A stretch of DNA of 64,000 bases, taken from NCBI GenBank assembly GCA_003573975.1, contig AP018533.1, forward strand, positions 2,108,001 through 2,172,000, given 5' to 3'. Both the position numbers and the translations under genes were made by a program. Numbering within the stretch: position 1 is the stretch's first letter; every line of letters begins with the position of its first letter. Source of the DNA: Clostridiales bacterium CCNA10 (GTDB taxonomy: Bacteria; Bacillota; Clostridia; Oscillospirales; Oscillospiraceae). Positions 49,564-57,371 of the stretch are shown here, piece after piece. The notes beneath the pieces were generated by a model. That model did no database searches, was not told the origin of the DNA, and worked only from the letters and a program-made list of their open reading frames with translations.

Positions 49564-50618
49564 TTACCTCCCCAAATACTCGCCGTAACGCTGTAAGAGC
49601 GAGTGAAATTCGGGGCTTTCCTTTAAGAAAGATGTTTCATCGTCCAATTCCAATTTCAACTGCTCAATCATTGATGATAAAAGCTGCCGAGGCAGATTCT
49701 GCGTATTGCTGTCGGATAAATTCAAATGCTTATATAATGGATTTGATGAAATGTCTGAACTGTTTTCCATAGAAGCAAGGAGCAAAGACAGTATTTTTGT
49801 GCAGCTCTCAGCATCCTTTTTATTTATCGCACATTCGAGTTTAGCTGTATATGCGGTACATTCTAAAATGCCAAATTGTTTCGCTACCTGCTCTTGAATA
49901 CAAGCCAATTTCTCGGCATCCTCCCATCGGTTTTCAGATAAAGCAACCTGAGTTAAAGATATTAGTATGGATTCTAATTCAACTCCAATTTCCAACATTC
50001 GATGCTCTAATAAAACACACGCTGGTTCGTATTCCTTTTTATGCTGGTGCAGGTGAGCCATCATTAACTTTGTATCAGCAGGATAATCCCTTAACAATGC
50101 GGCGGCTTTGTCATAGTCCTCTTTTTCGCAGTGCAGATAGAACAGAAAAGAATTTGCTTCTTTTTTATTTCAATGTTTTCGCTATTTCGCACCCTAAAAT
50201 ACAGTTTAGCAAGTTCTTCACGATACTTGTTTTGGTTCTCCTCTGACTGTAATCCTAAAGAGGGTTGTAAAAAAACGCCCAGAGAATAAATCAAATTTTC
50301 ACATGTCGGAAATGCTCTGACCTGATCCAAAGCAAATTGAAAACCTTTTTCAAACCCATCTTCTTGGATTAGGGATTGGACTTTCAGAACAACATTGTTA
50401 ATCTCGATCTCCGACATTTCTTCGTTGAAGGACATAAGAGTGTTCAAATCTGTTTTCAATAATCTTGCTAATGCTGGGAGGAGCATAATATCTGGATAGG
50501 TTGTTCCATTCTCCCATTTACTGACCGCAGGTGTCGAAACCCCTAAATACTCTGCAACATTTTCTTGTGTTAATCCTAATTGCTTTCGCTTTTCTCTAAT
50601 GATTTGACTAATTACCAT
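49564..50618 (-). pseudogene. XRE-TPR regulator with a single-base frameshift
   Basis: The first frame (50618 to 50091) encodes an XRE helix-turn-helix (GLTQENVAEYLGVSTPAVSKWENG) and helices; the second (50097 to 49564) continues the TPR-like part (MAHLHQHKKEYEPACVLLEHRM, ENRWEDAEKLACIQEQVAKQ). Dropping one A from the A-run near 50165-50171 joins them as EIKKEANSFLFYLHCEKEDYDK AAALLRDY. The whole would be about 350 residues, like PlcR/Rgg-type peptide-sensing regulators. Either a true mutation or ribosomal slippage on the A-run. Confidence 0.8.
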
Positions 50619-50798
50619 GTTGCCCTCCGTCTATATTAGAAGATTATCATAACTGCGTGGCTACCGACAATCGAGTTATTGTTTAATTATAACGCAGAAA
50701 ACTTAACTTACAAGCAACACGAAATAAAATTGTCCTATATATAAAATTCAGTTTCGTTCTCATGTTCAAACCCGAAATGTAGAATAATATAGGGTGAT

Positions 50799-51161
50799 AT
50801 GAGAATGTACCAATACGACAAACACCTTGATTTTCACGCCTTGGGCCGTGAGATCAAGCGCAAGCGGGAGGAAAAAGGCTGGACGCAGGAATACTTGGCC
50901 CAGCTTGTGAACCGCACCCCTCGCTCCATCATGTATATCGAGAACCGGGGCCAATACCCCAGCTTTGATACTTTCTATCAGCTCGTCACCCTGCTGGAGA
51001 TTTCCGTGGATCAATTCTTTTTCCCGGACAAACTTAACGGAGAAAGTACCTGCCGGAAGCAGATTGATGTCATGCTCAATTCTATGGACGAAAAAGAGCT
51101 GACTGTTATGAAATATACCGCAGAGGGACTGCAAAGAGCCCGTGAAACGGAGGATGCGTAA
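50799..51161 (+). CDS. XRE-family regulator of the ICE
   Basis: This 120-residue protein has an XRE helix-turn-helix at about residues 15-70 (IKRKREEKGWTQEYLAQLVNRTPRSIMYIENRG) and a helical dimer-forming tail. It is encoded opposite to the ICE core genes between the cargo pair and the relaxase gene, a usual place for the ICE master repressor. The first ATG has AGGGTG close by; the second (MYQYDKH) is better spaced. A terminator follows directly. Confidence 0.85.
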   Translation: MRMYQYDKHLDFHALGREIKRKREEKGWTQEYLAQLVNRTPRSIMYIENRGQYPSFDTFYQLVTLLEISVDQFFFPDKLNGESTCRKQIDVMLNSMDEKELTVMKYTAEGLQRARETEDA

Positions 51162-51185
51162 GAGAAACACGCACCTCCGTTTTTT
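51149..51185 (+). terminator. Terminator after XRE gene
   Basis: CGGAGGATGCGT with ACGCACCTCCG, then a six-base T run; the 5' arm overlaps the end of the gene. Confidence 0.8.
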
Positions 51186-51189
51186 GCGC

Positions 51190-51326
51190 TGTTTTGGGGC
51201 AGCGCACTAACGGCAAGCAGGGCAAGTGTGGCCACACTTGCTATTTTTGCAGCCCGAGGGGGCCGCAAAAACGCTTGTTGGGGAGCCTCCCCAAACCCGG
51301 CACTTCGGGACAAAATGTCTCAAAGT
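51190..51326. other. Cluster of inverted repeats 3' of the relaxase, candidate oriT
   Basis: Within 140 bases lie a perfect 20-bp palindrome (GCAAGTGTGGCCACACTTGC), TTTTGCAGCCC with GGGCCGCAAAA-type pairing, TTGGGGAGCCTCCCCAA, and palindrome copy 3. The density of repeats beside the relaxase gene fits an origin of transfer, but no nic site can be proven by eye. Confidence 0.4.
51302..51326. repeat. 25-bp palindrome, ICE type, copy 3
   Basis: ACTTCGGGACA-AAA-TGTCTCAAAGT, 22 bases beyond the relaxase stop. Confidence 0.75.
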
Positions 51327-51347
51327 AAATTGTCTGCGTCACCGTTG

Positions 51348-52778
51348 CTACCGCTCCTGTTCCTTATTCTTGCGCCCGTCCGTCACGCCCAGCAGACAGT
51401 CAATGTTGGTCTTGACTGCCACGGCCTGCCGCATTTCCTGTTGGGCGGCCCGATACTTGGCATACAGAGCCTTTTTCTCCGCCGCCAGCTTGCGGCGCTT
51501 TTCTTTTAGTTGAGCCATCTTGGGCAGTTTGGACCCACCCAGCAGATCATTCAAAGCGGCCTTGGCTGCCTGGTAGTCCGCCAGCTCCGCCTCGTGCTGG
51601 GCCAGAAATCTCTTGCTGTACTTGGCCGCCTTGTATTCATCGAACACAGGCCGGGTCTTGGCGTATTGCACCACGGCTCCCATGAGCTCGGAAGTATAGG
51701 CGAGGTCAGTCTCGGTCTGTCGGAGCTGCTCCGTCAGCGCATGGAAACGGGCAGACGCAGCCTCGGCTTCGGTGGTGAGCTGGTCATATTCGCTGATCTG
51801 ATGTTCCCGCATGAATTGCAGCGCAGCGGCCATCTGTTTGAGGTTATACACCTTGGCCCACCGCTCATAGGCCGGGCCTTTCCCGGAGCGCAGCCGCTCC
51901 TGTATATCTACGATCAGATCGATACGCCTGGGCGCAACGGGGGCCGGAGCATCCAGCTTCGGCAAGGGGCGCTTGCCCGCAATTACATCCCGGATGTCGC
52001 CGGGATCAAATCCTTCCCCGAGAGTGGCCGAGCGGAGCCGAGTGGCCCGCTGCTGCCCCGGCACAAGGAATGAGATCGCCCCGCCCCGTCCCCGTTTGAC
52101 CGCATAGCCGGACTCCTCCATGAGCCGAAGAAAGGCGTCAAAGCTGTCTGGGCCTTTGGCAAGGGCATCGCAGATGGCCGCCCGCAGCCGTTCTTTGTAG
52201 GAGGGCTGGCGCTCTGCCCCCAGCCATGCTCCGTAATGGAGAAAGCGGCCCTTGCTATGGAGCTTGGGGTTGGTGATCACGGACAGGTCATTTTCCAGAC
52301 ACACCCGGTTAGAGAGCCGCCGTACCGCCCGGGCCGAGCCGATGAAATCCCGGAACTTGTGGGAGCAATCAAGCGAAGTGGAATTGTAGTAGATATGGTT
52401 ATGAATGTGCCGGCGGTCTGTATGGGTGGCGACGAAAAAGGCATACTTGCCCTTTGTCCAGCGCATCGCCGTTTCATAGCCCACCCGGTTTGCATCCTCC
52501 GGGGTGATTTCTCCCGGCTTGAATGACTGACGGATCTGATAGCACAGCACGTCGGCCTCCCGGCGCTGCTCCCGGCCCGTGGCGGCCTTGTACTTGGCCT
52601 TGGAGAGCAGGAACTCGGCATCGGCGGTCATGTAGTCGCACTCATAGGAGGAAATCAATTCTCCACCCTGTGTCTTGTCCGGGTTTTGCCCATAGTCAAA
52701 CCGCTCTTTCAAGGATTGGGCGACGGTTTCTCCCTTGCTGATCTTGTGCTTTTTGAAATAGGTTGTGGCCGTAGGCAA
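51348..52778 (-). CDS. Relaxase (MobA/VirD2-like)
   Basis: The 476-residue relaxase starts at a TTG (LPTATTYFKKHKISKGETVA) just after AAAGGAG; the longer frame from 52838 runs through a hairpin and a palindrome and is rejected. Metal-binding histidines are His119, His124, His126 and His128 (HTDRRHIHNHIY), with the active Tyr probably among Tyr7, Tyr28 or Tyr44 in the N-terminus. The second half is a coiled coil (LKEKRRKLAAEKKALY). It nicks oriT and leads the DNA strand during conjugation, with MobC as helper. Confidence 0.88.
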   Translation of the reverse strand: MPTATTYFKKHKISKGETVAQSLKERFDYGQNPDKTQGGELISSYECDYMTADAEFLLSKAKYKAATGREQRREADVLCYQIRQSFKPGEITPEDANRVGYETAMRWTKGKYAFFVATHTDRRHIHNHIYYNSTSLDCSHKFRDFIGSARAVRRLSNRVCLENDLSVITNPKLHSKGRFLHYGAWLGAERQPSYKERLRAAICDALAKGPDSFDAFLRLMEESGYAVKRGRGGAISFLVPGQQRATRLRSATLGEGFDPGDIRDVIAGKRPLPKLDAPAPVAPRRIDLIVDIQERLRSGKGPAYERWAKVYNLKQMAAALQFMREHQISEYDQLTTEAEAASARFHALTEQLRQTETDLAYTSELMGAVVQYAKTRPVFDEYKAAKYSKRFLAQHEAELADYQAAKAALNDLLGGSKLPKMAQLKEKRRKLAAEKKALYAKYRAAQQEMRQAVAVKTNIDCLLGVTDGRKNKEQER

Positions 52779-52828
52779 CGCTCCTTTCAATACAAAAAGC
52801 GGCGGCTGTTGCCAGCCGCCGCTCAGAC

Positions 52829-52853
52829 TTTGGGACAAGATGTCCCGAAGTAT
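52829..52853. repeat. 25-bp palindrome, ICE type, copy 4
   Basis: ACTTTGGGACA-AGA-TGTCCCGAAGT between CD1845 and relaxase genes; the matching site in the relic is 19006-19030. Confidence 0.85.
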
Positions 52854-53140
52854 CAGCCTGTGATGAAATCCTGCAAGGAGTATTTCAGCGAGTAGAGCCT
52901 GTCCATGAGCCAGTCAGCGATGGCCGGGATGCCAAAGGGTGAAACGAGAAACGCCAGTACAAGGAACACCACGCCGCCCAATGTCTGGCCGCCGATGAAC
53001 AAGACAAGGGCCAGCAGGGTCAGCACCACGCAGCCTATATGACACAGCGCCGAAGCCACGCAGTAGAGAAACGACACGATGGCAACGAGCAAGGTCAGCG
53101 CCACCACAAAGGGGGCGGCAAGGACTTTGAGAACGATCAT
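52853..53140 (-). CDS. CD1845-family membrane protein (ICE)
   Basis: This 95-residue protein has two hydrophobic segments with a turn (GGVVFLVLAFLVSPFGIPA) and matches the relic protein at 18712-19002. It is conserved between mobC and the relaxase gene in this ICE family. Role unknown; probably membrane. Start follows AGGAGGTAGCTGAT. Confidence 0.8.
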   Translation of the reverse strand: MIVLKVLAAPFVVALTLLVAIVSFLYCVASALCHIGCVVLTLLALVLFIGGQTLGGVVFLVLAFLVSPFGIPAIADWLMDRLYSLKYSLQDFITG

Positions 53141-53245
53141 ATCAGCTACCTCCTAAAAGAATGATAAATGGCCTTCCAACTATATTATAACTTAATGCTG
53201 TCCGTTGCACAAGGATGCCGAAAAGTCCTCCATTCAGAAATTTGG

Positions 53246-53274
53246 TTGACAAAATTGCTCCAATACTGTAAAAT
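53246..53274 (+). promoter_or_regulatory. Promoter of the HTH-ImmA/IrrE cassette
   Basis: TTGACA (53246-53251), 17-base spacer, TAAAAT (53269-53274), 36 bases before the first ATG. Confidence 0.8.
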
Positions 53275-53309
53275 AGGCTCAAGAATTTTTGAACCTGGAG
53301 GGCTGTTGT

Positions 53310-53939
53310 ATGCAGAACCAGTTTGCTGATTTGTTTACTTCCCGAGAACTGCTCACCCTGACCTCCATTGTGCAGGTCGGAGATGCGACCTACCGAGAGC
53401 TGATGGAAACCCAGCAGCCGATGTTTGGCCATCCCTACTTTACCAGCATCAGAGGGCGTATAAGAACAAAACTTGTGCAAATGCAGTGCGAGATTGAGAG
53501 TCATGATCCGAAATTTCCATTTGAATTTGTGCAGCGCGAATTCCGATACAAGCATCTTATTCCCGAGCTACGAAATAAAAACACGATCCTCCACATCGCG
53601 CGGAGCGCTTCGCCGGAAATGCTGTCCTACGCTTCTAAGTACAAGATCAAGTTATCGAATAATAATCATGTACTGCAGCGTCAGATGGTCATTGATTTAG
53701 AGCAAACTCCCCCCTACGGTGATGAGCCGTACTACGGGATTTTGACTTTTGGAGGTCGTAACCAAACTTTTGCTGTTATCCAATTCCCGGAACCCGGCTA
53801 TGGTGGAATCGCGGAACAGTTATTTCTTCCACAAGTTTCTCCGGCTGAAGCAAGTGAAAACGCCCATACCTTTGAGCGCAAAAAGGCAGCATTGAAGAAA
53901 GAGTTCTTAGCTCATGGCATGGAGGAGGTTGTCTCATGA
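53310..53939 (+). CDS. First gene of HTH-ImmA/IrrE cassette, unknown function
   Basis: This 209-residue soluble protein is unrecognised. The start MQNQFADLFTSRELLTL follows GGAGGGC; a TTG seven codons upstream is less likely. The N-terminus looks helical, the middle has a strand-rich block (NTILHIARSASPEMLSYAS), and the end is basic and helical (ERKKAALKKEFLAHG). The next gene, an HTH plus ImmA/IrrE metalloprotease, overlaps its stop by ATGA. In known pairs of this kind the partner is a toxin or effector controlled by the protease; that is inference. Confidence 0.75.
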   Translation: MQNQFADLFTSRELLTLTSIVQVGDATYRELMETQQPMFGHPYFTSIRGRIRTKLVQMQCEIESHDPKFPFEFVQREFRYKHLIPELRNKNTILHIARSASPEMLSYASKYKIKLSNNNHVLQRQMVIDLEQTPPYGDEPYYGILTFGGRNQTFAVIQFPEPGYGGIAEQLFLPQVSPAEASENAHTFERKKAALKKEFLAHGMEEVVS

Positions 53940-55090
53940 CAAGCACAGTCATAGCCTCGCGAATCACGGAAGCTCGCGAGGCTCGTGCCATGTCTATGGA
54001 GGATTTGGCCGAAAACATCGGCGTTACTAGACAATCGGTTTCAAAGTATGAGAAGGGTATCGTCAACCCCTCTCCCGAAATACTTCAGGCTATCTCCTAT
54101 GCGCTTAGTTTTCCAACCGAGTTCTTCTATAAGACTGAGCAAAAAACTTTAGCTGGCAGTAGTCCATTGTTTTTTCGTTCTAATTCAAATATTGCAAAGA
54201 AAGTAAAAAACGCTTGTAAGTACCAGATTAAATGGACTGATGAAATTAAGAAACAGCTAGAACGATATGTGGACTTTGTCGAGCGTGACATTCCAACTCT
54301 TGATAAAGAATACGAAGATTTAACTTTAGAAGATATTGAAGAATTGGCTCTAACAATTAGAAAGGCATGGGGGTTGAGCGATGATCCTATTGACGATTTA
54401 ATTGGTGTTTTAGAAAACAAAGGTGTGATTGTAACACAGTTCGCAACGAGTGACTTCTGCACATTCAAAGGCATTGATGCTTTTTCTTGTTGGAAAGATG
54501 GCACTCCCTATATTCTGTATCACTCTATTCAAAAAAGCGCTGTTCGTACACGGTTTAGTATTTTGCATGAACTAGGGCATTTAATAATGCACAGTTCGAT
54601 TGCGGAAGATGAAGCTGTAAAAAAAGATATTGTAGATTTAGCTGATATGCAAGCTGACCGTTTTGCCGCAGCTTTTTTGTTGCCAGCAACCTCCTTCCCT
54701 AAAGATATTCGCAGCACATCTTTAAGTTCACTCGAAATCGTTAAACGGAAGTGGGGGGCTGCAATGTCTACAATTATCAGGCGTTGCGAAACACTAGACC
54801 TTCTTACTGAAAATCAGATCAATTATCTAAAGCGCCAAATGACGACTCGGAAATACTGGCATAAAGAACCTTTAGATGATATTTTGACTGTGGCAGCACC
54901 TGAGATGCTTCGGGATGCTATTTACCTTTTAGTTGACAACAAAATTATAACACCAATAGCTTTTATTAACGCATCTGGTTTATCGCCTGCGGACTTAAAA
55001 TACATTTGTGGATTGCCAGATGAGTTTTTTGATGGGTTCAATCAGCGGAAAAAGCCCATCCTACGCGTGATTAAAACTGGTACAAACTAA
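53936..55090 (+). CDS. XRE-ImmA/IrrE fusion regulator-metallopeptidase
   Basis: The 384-residue protein has an XRE helix-turn-helix at residues 8-65 (EAREARAMSMEDLAENIGVTRQSVSKYEKG) and an ImmA/IrrE zinc-peptidase domain with HELGH at residues 211-215 and a downstream Asp/Glu block (EDEAVKKDIVDLADMQADRFAAAFLLP). Proteins of this type cleave repressors or act as antitoxins, for example in RosmerTA-like systems. It sits in an opposite-strand cassette with its own promoter and terminator inside the ICE. Confidence 0.88.
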   Translation: MTSTVIASRITEAREARAMSMEDLAENIGVTRQSVSKYEKGIVNPSPEILQAISYALSFPTEFFYKTEQKTLAGSSPLFFRSNSNIAKKVKNACKYQIKWTDEIKKQLERYVDFVERDIPTLDKEYEDLTLEDIEELALTIRKAWGLSDDPIDDLIGVLENKGVIVTQFATSDFCTFKGIDAFSCWKDGTPYILYHSIQKSAVRTRFSILHELGHLIMHSSIAEDEAVKKDIVDLADMQADRFAAAFLLPATSFPKDIRSTSLSSLEIVKRKWGAAMSTIIRRCETLDLLTENQINYLKRQMTTRKYWHKEPLDDILTVAAPEMLRDAIYLLVDNKIITPIAFINASGLSPADLKYICGLPDEFFDGFNQRKKPILRVIKTGTN

Positions 55091-55102
55091 ATTTTATGCT
55101 TT

Positions 55103-55137
55103 AGGCGGAGAGGAAGCCACCTCTCCGCCTATTTTTC
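55103..55137 (+). terminator. Terminator of the HTH-ImmA/IrrE cassette
   Basis: AGGCGGAGAGG with CCTCTCCGCCT, loop AAGCCA, then ATTTTT. Confidence 0.85.
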
Positions 55138-55140
55138 ACT

Positions 55141-55488
55141 TCAAATTACTACTACTGCCGACAACTTTCTCAGCAAATCGGACAGCGGCCCCCAAAGGTC
55201 TGCGTAGTCCCGTTGCAGGGCTTTGATCTCGTCGGGGTAAATGCCGCCGTAGGTGTTCACATGGATCGCCACTTGGTTGAGATTATTGGCGCACCGCCGC
55301 TGGAGGGACACCAGCTCCCGGATGTCCGAGAGGTCAACATGGAGCACATAGCCATTCAAGGCCATTTTCCGCATATAAGCTCCCATGTTGGAAATGCCCG
55401 CCTCAGCCATGCGTTCCCCGATCAGCGCCTGCTCCTCCGGCGTTACCATTACATGAAGATGGACGCGGCGGCGGCGTTTCTTTGTCAC
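55141..55488 (-). CDS. MobC-like relaxosome protein (ICE)
   Basis: This 115-residue protein (VHLHVMVTPEEQALIGERMA, LQRRCANNLNQVAIHVNTYG) is homologous to the relic protein at 15698-16039. It should bind near oriT and assist the relaxase. Its start overlaps the DUF4316 gene stop by four bases. Intact. Confidence 0.88.
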   Translation of the reverse strand: MTKKRRRRVHLHVMVTPEEQALIGERMAEAGISNMGAYMRKMALNGYVLHVDLSDIRELVSLQRRCANNLNQVAIHVNTYGGIYPDEIKALQRDYADLWGPLSDLLRKLSAVVVI

Positions 55489-55664
55489 CGCTCCTCACGC
55501 TCCCGGCTCCTGCGCTTGCTGGGCGGCTCCTTCACCTTGTCCAGCTCCTTTTCCGGGGGCTGGGGCGGCAGCGCCGGGCCGTTGTTCAGCAGCCCGTCGA
55601 TCATGTTGTAGTTCTGTTCGGTGGACAGTTCCACGGTTTTCATCGGGTTATCCTGTTCGTACAT
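55485..55664 (-). CDS. DUF4316-like small protein (ICE)
   Basis: A 59-residue protein starting MYEQDNPMKTVELSTEQNYN, counterpart of the relic gene at 15516-15698. Start after AAAGGAGG. The basic tail (PPSKRRSREREER) could bind nucleic acid. It lies just before mobC. Confidence 0.7.
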   Translation of the reverse strand: MYEQDNPMKTVELSTEQNYNMIDGLLNNGPALPPQPPEKELDKVKEPPSKRRSREREER

Positions 55665-55697
55665 AGTACCTCCTTTTTGTAAGCAGAAATGGCCAAG

Positions 55698-55722
55698 ACT
55701 TTGGGACAAAATGTCCCGAAGT
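55698..55722. repeat. 25-bp palindrome, ICE type, copy 5
   Basis: ACTTTGGGACA-AAA-TGTCCCGAAGT, 34 bases upstream of the DUF4316-like gene. Confidence 0.85.
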
Positions 55723-55849
55723 CCTGGCGCAAAGTGTGGAAAGCATTTGCCCTAAATCGGAGCAGCCAATGAAAACATATTGCCCACTCCAAAAGCGGCC
55801 CCGGAAAGCCTTGAAATATGGGCGTTTCCGGGGCCTAATTTTCCACACA

Positions 55850-56203
55850 TCAGCTCCGCTTTTTTCTCATGTAATTCCTCTTTTGCTGCCGCAGAGCAGC
55901 CTTGGCGCAGCCGGGGGAGCAATACCGTGCCCGGCCATTAGGAAGAAAGGCCCTGCCGCATACCGGGCAGGGCCGGGTTTCCGGGGCAGGGCCTTCCGCA
56001 GCGAGGGACGCCTCCAGCACGGGATCATTGGGCAGCACCGCCTCCCGGAAGTAGCGGCACAGCGCCCCCGTCCAGTACTTATCCAGCATATAGCAGGGAC
56101 AGTCCAGCGGCAGACAGCCCACATCCCGGTCATAGTTGGCGCACAGCCTTGCCACCAGCTTGCGGATGGCCGCCTTTTCCTCACGGGTCAGCTCTCGGGC
56201 CAC
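55850..56203 (-). CDS. Cysteine-rich VLP-domain protein
   Basis: This 117-residue protein starts at a GTG (ARELTREEKAAIRKLV) after GGAGGTGAAACG. It has the cysteine-rich core CLPLDCPCYML, then CPVCGRAFLPNGRARYCSPGC, a zinc-binding pattern, and a basic tail. It fits the cysteine-rich VLP family of conjugative elements, of unknown role. It follows the small Cys-rich gene by four bases. Confidence 0.75.
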   Translation of the reverse strand: MARELTREEKAAIRKLVARLCANYDRDVGCLPLDCPCYMLDKYWTGALCRYFREAVLPNDPVLEASLAAEGPAPETRPCPVCGRAFLPNGRARYCSPGCAKAALRQQKRNYMRKKRS

Positions 56204-56207
56204 CGTT

Positions 56208-56384
56208 TCACCTCCCGCCGCCAGCGCCTTTCAGCAGCTCCTGGTAGCAGGCCACGCACCCGATCCCCCGCCAGTAGGGGCAGCCGTAGCAGCGGGAGTC
56301 CTCCGGGGCCTTGACAGGCTCGGGCCGCTCATACTGGGGAACCTGCTGCATCAGCGTTTCATAGGGACTGTTGGTAAATTTCAT
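56208..56384 (-). CDS. Small cysteine-rich ICE protein, 58 aa
   Basis: The protein starts MKFTNSPYETLMQQVPQYER and has the cysteine block CYGCPYWRGIGCVACYQELL. The start is the ATG that overlaps the CD1107 stop (ATGA) and follows GGAGG; a longer in-frame start is rejected. It is a usual neighbour of CD1107-family genes; unknown function. Confidence 0.7.
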   Translation of the reverse strand: MKFTNSPYETLMQQVPQYERPEPVKAPEDSRCYGCPYWRGIGCVACYQELLKGAGGGR

Positions 56385-57118
56385 TTCTGTTCCTCCGCTT
56401 CGTCCTCGTCCTCCTCGTCCCACGGCGGGGTATCGTCGTAGGTTTCCAGTTCGTCCCCGTAGTCCTCCTCGGTTTCAGCCGCCCGCTGCTGCTTGGGGCG
56501 GTAGACCTTGAAATACCACCCGGCTCCGCCGCCCACCAGCGCCACCGTCAGAATGAGCAGGAGCGTCCCGGTGTTTCCACCCGTCTGTTCAGGCTCCGGA
56601 TCGAGGGTAGGCTCCGGCTCCTCCACGGGCTCGGGCTCCGGCTCCGCCCCCACGCACTCAGTCATATTGGTGGAGCATATTGGGCAATCCATATTGATCG
56701 TCCCCGCCACGCACTTTTCCGTACAGGTACACTCGGGCAGTTCCGTCCCGGACGCCTCCAGAGCGGCCATCAGATCGGCCTCGTCCACCACGCTGAAAAA
56801 GTAGGTTTCGTATTGTTCGCCTTCCTCGTCGGTGGGCTTGTCGTAGTCAATGACGATGTAAAAGGTGCTGCCGCCGCTGGTCTGGACGGTAATAAACTGC
56901 TTGTTGGTGTGCTCGTCGTAGAGCAGATCCCGGGTCACAAGGCTGCCCTCCTCGGTGAAGCCCTCTCCCGGCTCAATGGTGGGCTCGGGGGTGGTGGTTT
57001 CCTCCGCCGGGTTAAGGCCCTCCCATTCGGGGCCGCCCCCGGCGTAGGCCGTGACGGAGAAGCCACACAGAAACATGGCAACGCACAGCGTCACCATCAA
57101 AACATACAGTTTTTTCAT
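56381..57118 (-). CDS. CD1107-family mobile element protein (DUF4366)
   Basis: The 245-residue protein has a signal peptide (MKKLYVLMVTLCVAMFLCGF), an extracellular domain (QFITVQTSGGSTFYIVIDYD, YETYFFSVVDEADLMAALE), a Cys-rich motif (CTCTEKCVAGTINMDCPIC), a Glu/Pro-rich stalk, a membrane helix at about 187-205 and an acidic cytoplasmic tail. This is the CD1107/DUF4366 family, always near VirB4 genes, probably part of the cell-surface conjugation machine. It overlaps both neighbours by four bases. Confidence 0.88.
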   Translation of the reverse strand: MKKLYVLMVTLCVAMFLCGFSVTAYAGGGPEWEGLNPAEETTTPEPTIEPGEGFTEEGSLVTRDLLYDEHTNKQFITVQTSGGSTFYIVIDYDKPTDEEGEQYETYFFSVVDEADLMAALEASGTELPECTCTEKCVAGTINMDCPICSTNMTECVGAEPEPEPVEEPEPTLDPEPEQTGGNTGTLLLILTVALVGGGAGWYFKVYRPKQQRAAETEEDYGDELETYDDTPPWDEEDEDEAEEQK

Positions 57119-57360
57119 TCAGACACCTCCTCGGACTTCGGGACATTTTGTCCCAAGGTGGCCCCGGCCCGGATCTGCTGGAGCACCACGGGCAGCTCGG
57201 CAAGGGGGATGCTCATGCCCCGCACGATGTCCACGATCTCGCTGTTTTCCGCCTCCACCTTTTTCTGTTCCAGCTCCTTCAGCCGGGCCTGCTGTTCGGA
57301 GATTTTGGCCTTGACCTTTTCAATCTCGGCCTCGATCTTTGCGCTTTTGGAAATTGCCAT
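57115..57360 (-). CDS. DUF4315-family protein
   Basis: The 81-residue protein starts MAISKSAKIEAEIEKVKAKI with a coiled-coil heptad pattern (EQQARLKELEQKKVE) and the conserved end MSIPLAELPVVLQQI. It is DUF4315, an ICE accessory between the NlpC/P60 gene and the CD1107 gene. Its last residues (ATLGQNVPKSEEVSE) are read through palindrome copy 6. Confidence 0.85.
   Translation of the reverse strand: MAISKSAKIEAEIEKVKAKISEQQARLKELEQKKVEAENSEIVDIVRGMSIPLAELPVVLQQIRAGATLGQNVPKSEEVSE
57135..57159. repeat. 25-bp palindrome, ICE type, copy 6 (inside DUF4315 gene)
   Basis: ACTTCGGGACA-TTT-TGTCCCAAGGT, encoding GQNVPK at the end of the DUF4315 protein. Confidence 0.85.
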
Positions 57361-57371
57361 GAAAGCCTCCT

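Noticed and set aside
51195-51213. MobQ-like nic site (AGTGCGC) near the relaxase
   Set aside because: The match is only seven bases and the relaxase His motif looks more like another class, so I do not claim a nic site.
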